Notes: a model not told the origin generated them from the sequence alone. Numbered from the stretch's first letter, positions 1 to 5,904 are shown. The stretch: 9,159 bases of DNA from an uncultured Erysipelotrichaceae bacterium (GCA_902782395.1 CACZNF010000027.1:1-9159); one strand, 5' to 3'. Made by a program: numbers and translations.

Positions 1-752
1 TGACGATACATATAATCTCTCATCACAGCGTATTGATAGCACTTATTGATTGCTAATGGTTGAGATTCGATTTCTTCTCTAGCTTGTTTAGCGCCTTTAA
101 TTAATGCTTCTACATCAATACCAGCACAAGCAAGTGGGAAAGTACCGACAGCGGTAAAGACACTATAACGACCACCAATGTTTCCTGGTAAGACATAAGT
201 CTTATAGCCTTCTTTAGTGGCTAATGTTTTTAAAGCGCCTTTTTCTTTATCGGTAGTGGCAAAGATGGCTTTTCTCGCTTTTTCTTTACCAACTTGTTTT
301 TCTAATAATTCTTTTAAGAGTCTAAAAGAGATACTTGTTTCAGTGGTGGTGCCACTTTTAGAAATGACGTTAATAGCAAAGTTTTTGCCTTTAAGGTATT
401 CCATCACTTGAGCAACATAGTTAGGGGAGAATGTTTGACCCATAAAGATGATTTCAAGTTTATCTTGGCTCTTTAAGCCATTGAGTGCTTCTAAAGCACT
501 GCGGGCGCCTAAATAAGAACCACCAATACCACAGACCACTAAGATGTCAAAGTTGTCTCTCACATACTTAGCGTCTTCTTTGATTCTTGCTAGCTCTTCT
601 TTATCGTAATTGACTGGCCAATCGACCCAACCTAAAAAGTCATTACCCGCACCTGTTTTATCCATAATCATTCTATTAATGATTTGTACTTGCTTTTCAT
701 AATCAAGCATGATGTTGTTGGTAATAAGTTTGTTTAATCTTAAATCAAGCAT
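1..752 (-). CDS. pgi: Glucose-6-phosphate isomerase, N-terminal 250 residues (runs off the left edge)
   Basis: Cytosolic enzyme interconverting glucose-6-phosphate and fructose-6-phosphate in glycolysis. The reading frame is open from the ATG at 750-752 to the window edge; about 250 residues are present, against a usual length of roughly 430-450 for the short bacterial form. Visible motifs are the glycine-rich segment GIGGSYLGARSA (about residues 75-86), the sugar-phosphate binding loop SKSGTTTETS (131-140), and the family signature around GGRYSVFTAVG (193-203). The catalytic C-terminal part is outside the window. The start is supported by AAGGAGAA at 758-765, five nucleotides from the ATG and inside the end of the upstream S1 gene, whose stop lies one nucleotide away. 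The two genes are therefore almost certainly one operon with coupled translation. Family assignment is secure. Confidence 0.96.
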   Translation of the reverse strand, partial: MLDLRLNKLITNNIMLDYEKQVQIINRMIMDKTGAGNDFLGWVDWPVNYDKEELARIKEDAKYVRDNFDILVVCGIGGSYLGARSALEALNGLKSQDKLEIIFMGQTFSPNYVAQVMEYLKGKNFAINVISKSGTTTETSISFRLLKELLEKQVGKEKARKAIFATTDKEKGALKTLATKEGYKTYVLPGNIGGRYSVFTAVGTFPLACAGIDVEALIKGAKQAREEIESQPLAINKCYQYAVMRDYMYR

Positions 753-753
753 A

Positions 754-1122
754 CTAATTCTCCTTATCGATTTTTTCGTAAGCTTCTTTTATCCAAGTAT
801 CTAATTTTTCTTTTAGTGGTAAGAATTCATCCTCACTAGTGGTGGGCATTCTTCTTTGATTGACGTGACTTGTAAACATTTCTTCAGATGGAACTTGCTT
901 ATAAGACACTCTTAAGAATCCATTGTCTTTATCAATAGAAAGAATCTTCACTTTAATTTGGTCACCCACTGATCCGTACTTTTCAATATCACGGATAAAT
1001 GAATCAGAAATCTCTGAAATATGTAATAAACCTGTCGCTCCATCTTCAAACGACATAAAGAGTGCATAAGGCTTAACATTATAAACAGTCCCTATGACTA
1101 ATTGACCAACTTGATACTTCAT
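754..1122 (-). CDS. yugI: S1-domain RNA-binding protein (YugI/GSP13/CvfD-like)
   Basis: Small protein of 122 residues with one S1 RNA-binding domain at about residues 2-78. The typical pattern is visible: GxV near the start, PYALF, GLLHISE, then VGDQIKVKILSID and RVSYKQ. A charged, probably flexible tail follows. B. subtilis YugI (general stress protein 13) and streptococcal CvfD have this size and layout; they bind RNA or ribosomes, and yugI lies in the same chromosomal neighbourhood as pgi in B. subtilis. That supports the name, though the precise role here is inferred. I chose the ATG at 1120-1122 because AGGTGAT lies six nucleotides upstream. The in-frame GTG at 1129-1131 would sit inside that ribosome binding site. 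It is the first gene of the yugI-pgi unit, downstream of the HAD-gene terminator. Confidence 0.88.
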   Translation of the reverse strand: MKYQVGQLVIGTVYNVKPYALFMSFEDGATGLLHISEISDSFIRDIEKYGSVGDQIKVKILSIDKDNGFLRVSYKQVPSEEMFTSHVNQRRMPTTSEDEFLPLKEKLDTWIKEAYEKIDKEN

Positions 1123-1152
1123 AATAATCACCTATTATAACTAGATGATAGC

Positions 1153-1158
1153 ATTGTA
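1153..1158 (-). promoter_or_regulatory. Candidate -10 element of the yugI-pgi unit
   Basis: TACAAT on the minus strand between the HAD-gene terminator and yugI. Initiation about seven nucleotides downstream would give a leader near 24 nt that keeps the ribosome binding site. No good -35 is visible. The same TACAAT hexamer appears in the promoters proposed here for the LemA-like gene, the oligoendopeptidase and tRNA-Leu. A TATAAT at 1134-1139 is the alternative, but it would leave almost no leader. Confidence 0.35.
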
Positions 1159-1187
1159 GGAAAAGAAAAGGTAGAAAAATCTACCTT
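1155..1187 (-). terminator. Intrinsic terminator of the HAD-family gene
   Basis: Perfect 8-bp stem AAGGTAGA/TCTACCTT (arms 1180-1187 and 1168-1175) with a 4-nt loop. On the minus strand it is followed by a T-rich run. The stem overlaps the stop codon of the HAD gene and separates it from the yugI-pgi unit. Confidence 0.8.
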
Positions 1188-1883
1188 ATTTGTTCGCTAA
1201 TGCAATCTCTTTTCTCTTCAATTTTTCTTGAGCGGAAATTAAATCAATTAACATTTTGACGACTTTATCCATCTCACCGTTCGCGCTGTAATCAGCCTCA
1301 ACAATGAAGTCACAACGGTTGTCATCATAAATTTGTTGAACAACTTCTTTATCATCCTTTGGATGAATAGCGATGCTATGACCACCGTTTTTCTTAACGA
1401 GTGTCATACTTGGAATATCAGTCATTCCATCACCAACATAGATGATGTTTTTGTATTCAACACGGTGATCTGGAGTCTTTTCATTAACACCGGCATCGTC
1501 AGTGGCTTTAATTGCCCCTTTAGCGATACGGAAGAAGAACTGAGTTTTTTGTGTGAAGTTAATTGCCATCTTTGGCCAACAAGCTTCACCGTTTTCATCG
1601 TATAAGAATTCACAGCCATAAACTTGTTTGAATTCGTCATAGATGGAGCAACCTTCAACGATTTCTTTAGTGCCACTAGAAACTAAGTAGTGTTCGATTT
1701 GGATGCCTCTTTCAGCAGCGTATTCGTTAATGCGCTTAAACCAAGTAGTAACGCCTGGGAAGAACTTAATAGCTTTTCATCAGGAGTCATACCAAGGTTA
1801 GGAATAAAGGTGTAATTCTGCATATCAGTAGTGGATAATGTTTTATCAAAGTCATACAGAATTGCGACGATAGGTTTTGCCAT
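1186..1883 (-). pseudogene. HAD-superfamily hydrolase, frame broken, likely internal deletion
   Basis: Reading across one frame change near 1774-1777 gives about 232 residues of a HAD phosphatase: motif I DFDKT (residues 11-15), motif II as SSG (about 69-71), a conserved KTQFFFRI block, and motif IV GDGMTD (about 151-156). The N-terminal frame runs from the ATG at 1881-1883 through NLGMTPDE; the next sensible residues, KAIKFFPGVTTWFKRINEY, are in another frame. The start is fixed by GGAGGT at 1891-1896 and a good promoter. As I recall the close family, GM.PxEFW is followed by roughly 45-50 cap-domain residues before FFPGV. Those are absent here, so the lesion is probably a deletion of 3n+1 bases rather than one lost base. 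Substrate unknown. It may be a true pseudogene or an assembly error. Confidence 0.8.
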
Positions 1884-1903
1884 ACTTATAACCTCCAATT
1901 AAT

Positions 1904-1933
1904 ATTATCTCAAATTTTGATAATATTAGTCAA
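1904..1933 (-). promoter_or_regulatory. Promoter of the HAD-family gene
   Basis: TTGACT (1928-1933) and GATAAT (1904-1909) separated by 18 nt, each one mismatch from the sigma-70/sigma-A consensus. The start of transcription would be near 1897, just ahead of the GGAGGT ribosome binding site at 1891-1896. It is arranged back to back with the promoter of the LemA-like gene. Confidence 0.7.
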
Positions 1934-1960
1934 CTTTATGTATCTCGCCATTAACGAGTG

Positions 1961-1969
1961 TGCTACAAT
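1961..1969 (+). promoter_or_regulatory. Extended -10 promoter for a leaderless LemA-like transcript
   Basis: TGCTACAAT is an extended -10 element (TGn followed by TACAAT). Only six nucleotides separate it from the ATG at 1976, so transcription would begin at or next to the A of the start codon. No Shine-Dalgarno sequence precedes that ATG. No convincing -35 is present, which is usual for extended -10 promoters. Confidence 0.55.
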
Positions 1970-1975
1970 GCTCGT

Positions 1976-2506
1976 ATGGAATTAGCGCTTATCATCCTTC
2001 GTAACATCGCTATCGCAATTGTGGGTTTATACGCCATTTTCTTAGTCATCGATATTATTTTCGTCATTTCTTTTAGATCGATTATGAGTCATCACGACGG
2101 AGATTTGTTTTTAATTTTAACCAACAAAAAGGATAATCTTGATAAGCTAGCTGCCCTCGTTAATAAGCACAACATCAAAGTGGACAAAAAACAAGCAGAC
2201 GCTTTAGCGAACTTTGATTTAAAGGTCATTGAGCACCAAGATGGAGAAGAGGCAAAAAAGGCTAGAGAATTACTAACCTCTATTTCTGAATACTTCATGT
2301 ATGTGGCAAGAGACAATGATAAAGTCACAAATGACGCGGAATTTGAACTCATTTCTGGTAATGTTGAAGAAGCGGAAAAACTCTATCGCCAACACGTTGT
2401 TTTATATAACGCTGATGTCTTAGGATATAACTTCTGGATCTCATTCTTCCCCACCAGATTCATCTATAAAATACTCAAATTTAAAACTAAAGATATTATC
2501 AATTAA
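1976..2506 (+). CDS. LemA-like membrane-anchored protein
   Basis: Protein of 176 residues with one N-terminal hydrophobic helix (about residues 3-33), then a charged, mainly helical domain. The C-terminal stretch has EAEKLYRQHVVLYN, a YNFWISFFP motif and RFIYKILKFK. This matches the end of LemA proteins, where YN...YN...I..FP...IA...GFK is the conserved pattern, and the anchor-plus-helical-bundle layout also fits. The middle is not clearly LemA, so this is a divergent member. LemA function is poorly defined, and none is inferred here beyond membrane attachment. I chose the ATG at 1976-1978. The in-frame GTG at 1958 lies upstream of the -10 element and has no ribosome binding site. The gene is monocistronic and divergent from the HAD gene. 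Confidence 0.7.
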   Translation: MELALIILRNIAIAIVGLYAIFLVIDIIFVISFRSIMSHHDGDLFLILTNKKDNLDKLAALVNKHNIKVDKKQADALANFDLKVIEHQDGEEAKKARELLTSISEYFMYVARDNDKVTNDAEFELISGNVEEAEKLYRQHVVLYNADVLGYNFWISFFPTRFIYKILKFKTKDIIN

Positions 2507-2532
2507 AAGGCACTTTAAAAAGCGCTTTTTTC
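2505..2532 (+). terminator. Probable intrinsic terminator of the LemA-like gene
   Basis: AAAAGGC pairs with GCGCTTTT around a 10-nt loop, with one bulged G, and a short T run follows. It overlaps the stop codon. The stem is weak, so confidence is moderate. Confidence 0.5.
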
Positions 2533-2561
2533 TTGTCTATATATAAGCGTTTATATACAAT
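2533..2561 (+). promoter_or_regulatory. Promoter of the M3 oligoendopeptidase gene
   Basis: TTGTCT (2533-2538) and TACAAT (2556-2561) with a 17-nt spacer. Transcription should begin near 2568, giving a leader of about 50 nt that begins almost directly with the hairpin at 2571-2586. Confidence 0.6.
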
Positions 2562-2570
2562 AGGAAGGAC

Positions 2571-2586
2571 GGTTGATTTATCAACC
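2571..2586 (+). promoter_or_regulatory. Hairpin at the 5' end of the oligoendopeptidase mRNA
   Basis: GGTTGA and TCAACC form a perfect 6-bp stem around TTTA (7 bp with a 2-nt loop is also possible). It lies a few nucleotides after the predicted transcription start and 13 nt before the AGGAAAGGAA ribosome binding region. A stem at the extreme 5' end often stabilises mRNA. There is no T run, so it is not a terminator. Confidence 0.5.
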
Positions 2587-2616
2587 ATGTAATTATTTAG
2601 GAAAGGAAAAAACATT

Positions 2617-4329
2617 ATGAAAAGAAACGCAATTAAGTTTAGCGACTATAAACTCGTTGTCCCTAACATTAAAAAGTATGCCGCTAAAATGGATGAATTC
2701 ATTAAAGAATTAAAAGAATGCAAGAACGCTGATGAAGCGGCTAAAGTCATCAAAAAGTTAAACAAATATAACAGTAAGATTGAAACTCAAACAAGCATCA
2801 TCTATGTCTTATATTCTTGTGATACCACAAATAAGAAATACGCTAAAGCGCAAGACTATTTAGATGAGGTTTCCCCAACATTTGCTAAATATAGCGATGA
2901 AGTGACCAAATTATTAGCAGGCGCTCCATATCGTCCAGAATTAGAAAAGAAATTTGGTTCTTTCTTATTTAAGAAATATGATCTCGCTTTAAAGACATTT
3001 GATGAAAAGATCATGCCAGACATGATGAAAATCAATAAGCTCACTAGTGAATATGATTTAATCTTCGGTGGTGCGCAAATTGAATTTAGAGGCGAAACAT
3101 TAAATCTCTCACAATTAGGTAAGTACTTACAAGATAGTGATAGAGAAACAAGAAGAGAAGCCGCTAAAGCCATGGATAAGTGGCTAGGCGAACACGAACA
3201 ACGTATCGGTGAAATATATGGTGAATTAGTCCTTTTAAGAGACGCTATGGCTAAGAAACTTGGCTATAAGTCATTCACTGAACTCGGCTACTATATGTTA
3301 GGTAGAACCGACTATAACGCTGATATGGTGAAGGTTTACCGTGAACAAATCGCTAAAGAAGTCGTTCCAGTTTGTAACAAACTCTACAAAGAACAAATGA
3401 AGCGCCTTGGTATTAAAAATCCACAATACTTTGACTATAACTTAATGTTCAAGAGTGGTAATCCAAAACCAGCGGGTGATCGTGAATACTTAGTTAAGCA
3501 AGCACAAAAGATGTACGCTGATTTAGGCCCAGAAAGTAAAGAGTTCTTTGACTTCATGGTTAAATATGAACTCATGGATTTAGATGCTAGAAAAGGTAAA
3601 GCCCCAGGTGGTTATTGCACCTATTTCCCAGATTATAAATCTCCATTCATCTTCTCTAACTTCAACGGCACACAAGGTGACGTTAATGTCTTATGCCACG
3701 AAGGTGGTCACGCTTTCCAAGCCTACTTAAGTAGTCCAATCAAAGTTCCTGAACTCATGAATCCTACTTTAGAAAGCTGCGAAATCCACTCCATGAGTAT
3801 GGAATTCTTTGCCTGGCCATATATGGACGGTTTCTTCGGTAAAGATGCTGAAAAATATAGATTCGCGCACCTCGCTGATTCTATTGAATTCTTACCATAT
3901 GGTATTACCATTGATGAATTCCAACACTGGGTTTATGAACATCCAACCGCAACACACGAAGAAAGATGTGCAGCTTATAAGGAAATCGAATCCCGTTATA
4001 CTCCACATAAGAAGTATGACGATTGCCCAACCTTAGCCAAAGGTACATGGTGGATGAGACAAAGTCATATCTTTGGTTCCCCATTCTATTACATCGATTA
4101 TACTTTAGCCCAAGTCGTGGCTTTCCAATTCGCTGTTGAGAATATGAAGAACCATGAAAAGACATGGAAGAAATATATCAAACTCTGCAAGATGGGTGGT
4201 AAATATCCATTCTTAGAACTCTTAGAAAGAAATCACTTAAGAAATCCATTTGTTGATGGCAATGTCCGTAAAGTCATTCGCCCATTAGCGAAAGTTCTAA
4301 AAGGGTTTGATCAATCTAAACTCCAATAA
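2617..4329 (+). CDS. M3-family zinc oligoendopeptidase
   Basis: Cytosolic zinc metallopeptidase of 570 residues that would cleave short peptides, as in peptide scavenging. The zinc site is explicit: HEGGH at residues 361-365 (ligands H361 and H365, catalytic E362), then E389 within CEIHSMSME as the likely third ligand, at the usual distance. The downstream block SPFYYIDYTLAQ supplies the tyrosine-containing motif typical of M3 enzymes near the C-terminus. The length suits the roughly 560-600-residue M3 oligoendopeptidase group. No signal peptide or membrane helix is seen. The ATG at 2617 follows AGGAAAGGAA (2599-2608). The gene has its own promoter and a strong terminator, so it appears monocistronic. 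Whether it equals PepF of lactic acid bacteria cannot be settled, so no symbol is given. Confidence 0.95.
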   Translation: MKRNAIKFSDYKLVVPNIKKYAAKMDEFIKELKECKNADEAAKVIKKLNKYNSKIETQTSIIYVLYSCDTTNKKYAKAQDYLDEVSPTFAKYSDEVTKLLAGAPYRPELEKKFGSFLFKKYDLALKTFDEKIMPDMMKINKLTSEYDLIFGGAQIEFRGETLNLSQLGKYLQDSDRETRREAAKAMDKWLGEHEQRIGEIYGELVLLRDAMAKKLGYKSFTELGYYMLGRTDYNADMVKVYREQIAKEVVPVCNKLYKEQMKRLGIKNPQYFDYNLMFKSGNPKPAGDREYLVKQAQKMYADLGPESKEFFDFMVKYELMDLDARKGKAPGGYCTYFPDYKSPFIFSNFNGTQGDVNVLCHEGGHAFQAYLSSPIKVPELMNPTLESCEIHSMSMEFFAWPYMDGFFGKDAEKYRFAHLADSIEFLPYGITIDEFQHWVYEHPTATHEERCAAYKEIESRYTPHKKYDDCPTLAKGTWWMRQSHIFGSPFYYIDYTLAQVVAFQFAVENMKNHEKTWKKYIKLCKMGGKYPFLELLERNHLRNPFVDGNVRKVIRPLAKVLKGFDQSKLQ

Positions 4330-4349
4330 TTAAATAATCATTAAAAATC

Positions 4350-4378
4350 AAAACACACCCCAAGCAAAGGTGTGTTTT
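4350..4378. terminator. Strong bidirectional terminator
   Basis: Perfect 10-bp stem AAAACACACC/GGTGTGTTTT (arms 4350-4359 and 4369-4378) with a 9-nt loop. On the plus strand it ends the oligoendopeptidase mRNA with a T run. On the minus strand it is followed by TTTTGATTTTT and would end the candidate small RNA. Confidence 0.9.
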
Positions 4379-4414
4379 TTGTTGGTATTTTAGGACGAAA
4401 TATATATTGGGAGG

Positions 4415-4489
4415 CTATATAGTAAATCCTATTGCTTGTTTTGTTTCATCGATGAATCTAGCATATAACCCGTCTTCGCTTATTGTCAT
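4415..4489 (-). CDS. Possible 24-residue small ORF inside the candidate small RNA
   Basis: An ATG at 4487-4489 opens 24 codons ending in TAG at 4415-4417. The peptide begins MTISEDGLYARF and ends IGFTI. It is mixed polar in composition rather than hydrophobic, so it does not resemble a type I toxin or a membrane leader. ATAAGG lies about nine nucleotides upstream and could serve as a weak ribosome binding site. The frame overlaps both arms of the 13-bp stem, so translation and folding would compete. It could be a real micropeptide, the remnant of a lost gene, or chance. No family is recognised. Confidence 0.25.
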   Translation of the reverse strand: MTISEDGLYARFIDETKQAIGFTI

Positions 4490-4500
4490 CAGATGAAACC

Positions 4501-4528
4501 TTATGGCTATATAAGTTAGTTATGGCTA
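4501..4528. repeat. Short direct repeat TTATGGCTA, two copies
   Basis: TTATGGCTA occurs at 4501-4509 and 4520-4528, each copy partly in the loop of a small predicted hairpin. A related GGCTATATA occurs at 4413-4421 and 4505-4513. All lie inside the candidate small RNA. Confidence 0.6.
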
Positions 4529-4539
4529 ACTACAAGAAA

Positions 4540-4568
4540 AATATAATCATTTGTTAAAGTAGTGTCAA
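4540..4568 (-). promoter_or_regulatory. Near-consensus promoter with no annotated gene behind it
   Basis: TTGACA (4563-4568, perfect) and TATATT (4540-4545, one mismatch) are separated by exactly 17 nt, the best promoter in the window. It begins about 40 nt after the T run of the tRNA-Leu terminator and reads leftwards into the hairpin-rich region, with initiation near 4533. The stretch 4569-4608 between them shows nothing recognisable. Confidence 0.7.
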
Positions 4569-4607
4569 ACGATACGATAAAAAATATTTCATAGTGGTGG
4601 TACATCT

Positions 4608-4640
4608 AAAGAAAAGAAAAACTCCAACAAACGTTGGAGT
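4608..4640 (-). terminator. Intrinsic terminator of tRNA-Leu
   Basis: Perfect 8-bp stem ACTCCAAC/GTTGGAGT with a 4-nt loop (arms 4633-4640 and 4621-4628). On the minus strand it is followed by the T-rich run at 4608-4620. It lies 10 nt beyond the tRNA 3' end. Confidence 0.9.
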
Positions 4641-4650
4641 AATATTCTTC

Positions 4651-4735
4651 TGGTGCGCGAGATGAGAATCGAACTCACACAGGGAATCCTATACGCCCCT
4701 CAAACGTACGCGTCTACCAGTTCCGCCACTCGCGC
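4651..4735 (-). tRNA. tRNA-Leu, anticodon GAG
   Basis: Class II tRNA of 85 nt with an encoded CCA end. The acceptor stem GCGCGAG (4729-4735) pairs perfectly with CTCGCGC (4655-4661), followed by A and CCA. The anticodon stem is UACGU/GCGUA around the loop UUGAGGG, so the anticodon is GAG (4699-4701), which reads CUC and CUU. The long variable arm is characteristic of leucine tRNA. The T arm is GUGAG-UUCGAUU-CUCAU. It appears to be a single-gene unit with its own promoter and terminator. Confidence 0.97.
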
Positions 4736-4751
4736 ATCGAACTGCTTGATT

Positions 4752-4780
4752 ATTGTAAGAAATCGTAAGATAAAAAACAA
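4752..4780 (-). promoter_or_regulatory. Promoter of tRNA-Leu
   Basis: TTGTTT (4775-4780) and TACAAT (4752-4757) with a 17-nt spacer. Initiation near 4745 would leave about ten nucleotides to remove from the tRNA 5' end. The -10 is clear and the -35 weak. Confidence 0.5.
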
Positions 4781-4800
4781 GAACTATTTATTGAAGATAC

Positions 4801-4825
4801 AAAAAGAGGGCTTTTAAAGCCCCCT
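4801..4825 (-). terminator. Intrinsic terminator of the 4-helix membrane protein gene at 4850
   Basis: On the minus strand AGGGGGCTT pairs with AAGCCCTCT (9 bp including one G-T pair) around a 3-nt loop, and a run of T follows. It begins 25 nt after the stop codon. Confidence 0.85.
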
Positions 4826-4849
4826 AATTGATATTAATTTAATAATTAA

Positions 4850-5380
4850 TTATTTCTTTTTGCCAAAGAAGTTTGCGCAGGCTGGTAAAATGGCAAATGC
4901 ACCAGCAACGATGGAAACGATACCACCGATGACCCAACCAGCACCGATAGCAGCACCACTTGGAATATCTTCTGGTTTAACGCCGTTAGCACCATAGAAT
5001 GTTGGAACGACTAAGAACATGAAGATACCTGCTACGACTAAAGCGGCGCATGCAGCGATTTCTAAGACGCCAGAGAATTTTTCTAATGCTTTAACTTTTA
5101 ATAATGGGAGGATAACACCTAATGCAAGAATAATCATTGCGACTAAGATAAGGATCCAACCGATTAATGCTAAGACTGATGGCTTTGTGGTATTTGTTAA
5201 AGTACCAATGATGACATCAGTAGATGTGGTTTTACCAAAGATTGCTGTTGTACCAGCGTAAACTGTTTGTGTGTCACCAACAAGTGTTTGAATGATTGCT
5301 GGAGTTGCCATCATCAAAATGAAAGCAACTGCTGCTAAGGCTAAAGAAATTAGCCCTGCAAATTGAAGAACTTTTTTCAT
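4850..5380 (-). CDS. Four-helix integral membrane protein, function unknown
   Basis: Protein of 176 residues. Hydrophobic segments lie at about 5-33, 67-94, 104-127 and 143-168, with a Thr/Ser-rich loop of about 35 residues between helices 1 and 2, a shorter loop after helix 3, and a basic GKKK tail. The topology is therefore short inside end, large outer loop, tight middle hairpin, smaller outer loop. No catalytic motif or recognised family is visible. The first helix could pass for a signal peptide, but no cleavage site is clear. The start is secure: AAGGAAGGT at 5388-5396, seven nucleotides from the ATG. No convincing promoter was found, although TAAAAT at 5408-5413 could be a -10. It has its own terminator and is separated from the upstream operon by another terminator. 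Confidence 0.8.
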   Translation of the reverse strand: MKKVLQFAGLISLALAAVAFILMMATPAIIQTLVGDTQTVYAGTTAIFGKTTSTDVIIGTLTNTTKPSVLALIGWILILVAMIILALGVILPLLKVKALEKFSGVLEIAACAALVVAGIFMFLVVPTFYGANGVKPEDIPSGAAIGAGWVIGGIVSIVAGAFAILPACANFFGKKK

Positions 5381-5433
5381 TATATATACCTTCCTTTATA
5401 TACTCTTATTTTAGGTCACAAGTTTTTCAAAAT

Positions 5434-5458
5434 AAATAAAAAAAGCACTTCATAGTGC
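5434..5458 (-). terminator. Intrinsic terminator of the glycan operon
   Basis: GCACT/AGTGC stem (arms 5454-5458 and 5445-5449) with a 4-nt loop, followed on the minus strand by an uninterrupted run of T. It begins 5 nt after the last stop codon of the 8067-5464 operon. Confidence 0.75.
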
Positions 5459-5463
5459 AGTTT

Positions 5464-5904
5464 TTATTCAATCGTTAACCTATTTGATTTTCGACGTTTT
5501 TCTGTTATTCCTTTAATAATAATAAATAAATATAGACCAAATCCGATAATTATGAATGTTAACGCTAAAATGGTATATATAACGACCATTGCTCTATTGG
5601 TGGTGCCATAAATTTTTAAAACACCAATGAAAATGCTGCGCACTGTTAACATTGCCACCCCAAAATTATAAATAGTCGCTGGTATAATTCCTGGTACTCT
5701 AGCGATTGGAAGTAAGCGCAACAAAGTATACATTCCTACCCCAAAGATCAAAGGATAGATAAAGGCAAACACCATATCAGCGCTATAAACTTTATGGCTG
5801 TTTATTTCATAAATAGTGGAGAATAAAATAACGAACAAAGTTATACCAATATAGATGAATAGGGTGCGCATGACATTTTTAGAGATTTTTTCCGATGTAA
5901 ACAA
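5464..5904 (-). CDS. Four-helix membrane protein, third gene of the glycan operon, TTG start
   Basis: Protein of 146 residues with hydrophobic segments at about 12-32, 43-65, 73-97 and 105-131 and a strongly basic tail (EKRRKSNR) that should stay inside the cell. No family is recognised. The start decision matters: the first ATG (5869-5871) has no ribosome binding site, whereas the TTG at 5902-5904 lies six nucleotides after AGGGAGGTGA (5911-5920), one of the best such sites in the window. With this start the gene overlaps the end of the phosphodiester glycosidase gene by 26 nt, so its ribosome binding site lies inside that gene and translation is probably coupled. Position suggests a partner in envelope glycan work; that is inference from context only. 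Confidence 0.78.
   Translation of the reverse strand: MFTSEKISKNVMRTLFIYIGITLFVILFSTIYEINSHKVYSADMVFAFIYPLIFGVGMYTLLRLLPIARVPGIIPATIYNFGVAMLTVRSIFIGVLKIYGTTNRAMVVIYTILALTFIIIGFGLYLFIIIKGITEKRRKSNRLTIE

Larger units (their letters stand above)
4345..4533 (-). ncRNA. Candidate small RNA (or small-peptide mRNA) in its own transcription unit
   Basis: Predicted minus-strand transcript of about 185-190 nt, from the promoter at 4540-4568 to the bidirectional terminator at 4350-4378. Visible structure from its 5' end: AGTTAG/CTAACT hairpin (4514-4531); CTTAT/ATAAG (4500-4515), partly overlapping the first; then a 13-bp stem with one bulged base (arms 4486-4499 and 4443-4455); then a single-stranded CCTCCC at 4409-4414, complementary to a Shine-Dalgarno core; then the terminator. 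TAGCCATAA occurs twice near the 5' end, and TATAGCC again near 4413. It matches no RNA family I recognise (not 6S, 4.5S, tmRNA or RNase P). It could act as a regulatory RNA or carry the 24-codon frame at 4415-4489. Existence is inferred from signals only. Confidence 0.45.

Noticed and set aside
217..411. Plus-strand open frames opposite pgi, and other long opposite-strand frames
   Set aside because: They lie opposite well-supported genes, match no family, and lack ribosome binding sites; they are shadows of the real coding strand.
1134..1139. Perfect TATAAT upstream of the S1-domain gene as its -10 element
   Set aside because: Initiation would fall inside the AGGTGAT ribosome binding site and destroy it, and no -35 fits. 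TACAAT at 1153-1158 gives a usable leader.
1896..1898. In-frame TTG five codons upstream as the start of the HAD gene
   Set aside because: It overlaps the GGAGGT ribosome binding site that serves the ATG at 1881-1883.
1958..1975. GTG at 1958 as the start of the LemA-like gene
   Set aside because: It lies upstream of the -10 element, has no ribosome binding site, and adds six polar residues before the membrane helix.
4381..4600. Known structured RNA (6S, RNase P, tmRNA, 4.5S) in the orphan unit
   Set aside because: No matching core motif: no closing stem between the ends as in 6S, no tmRNA tag frame or tRNA-like ends, and it is too short for RNase P.
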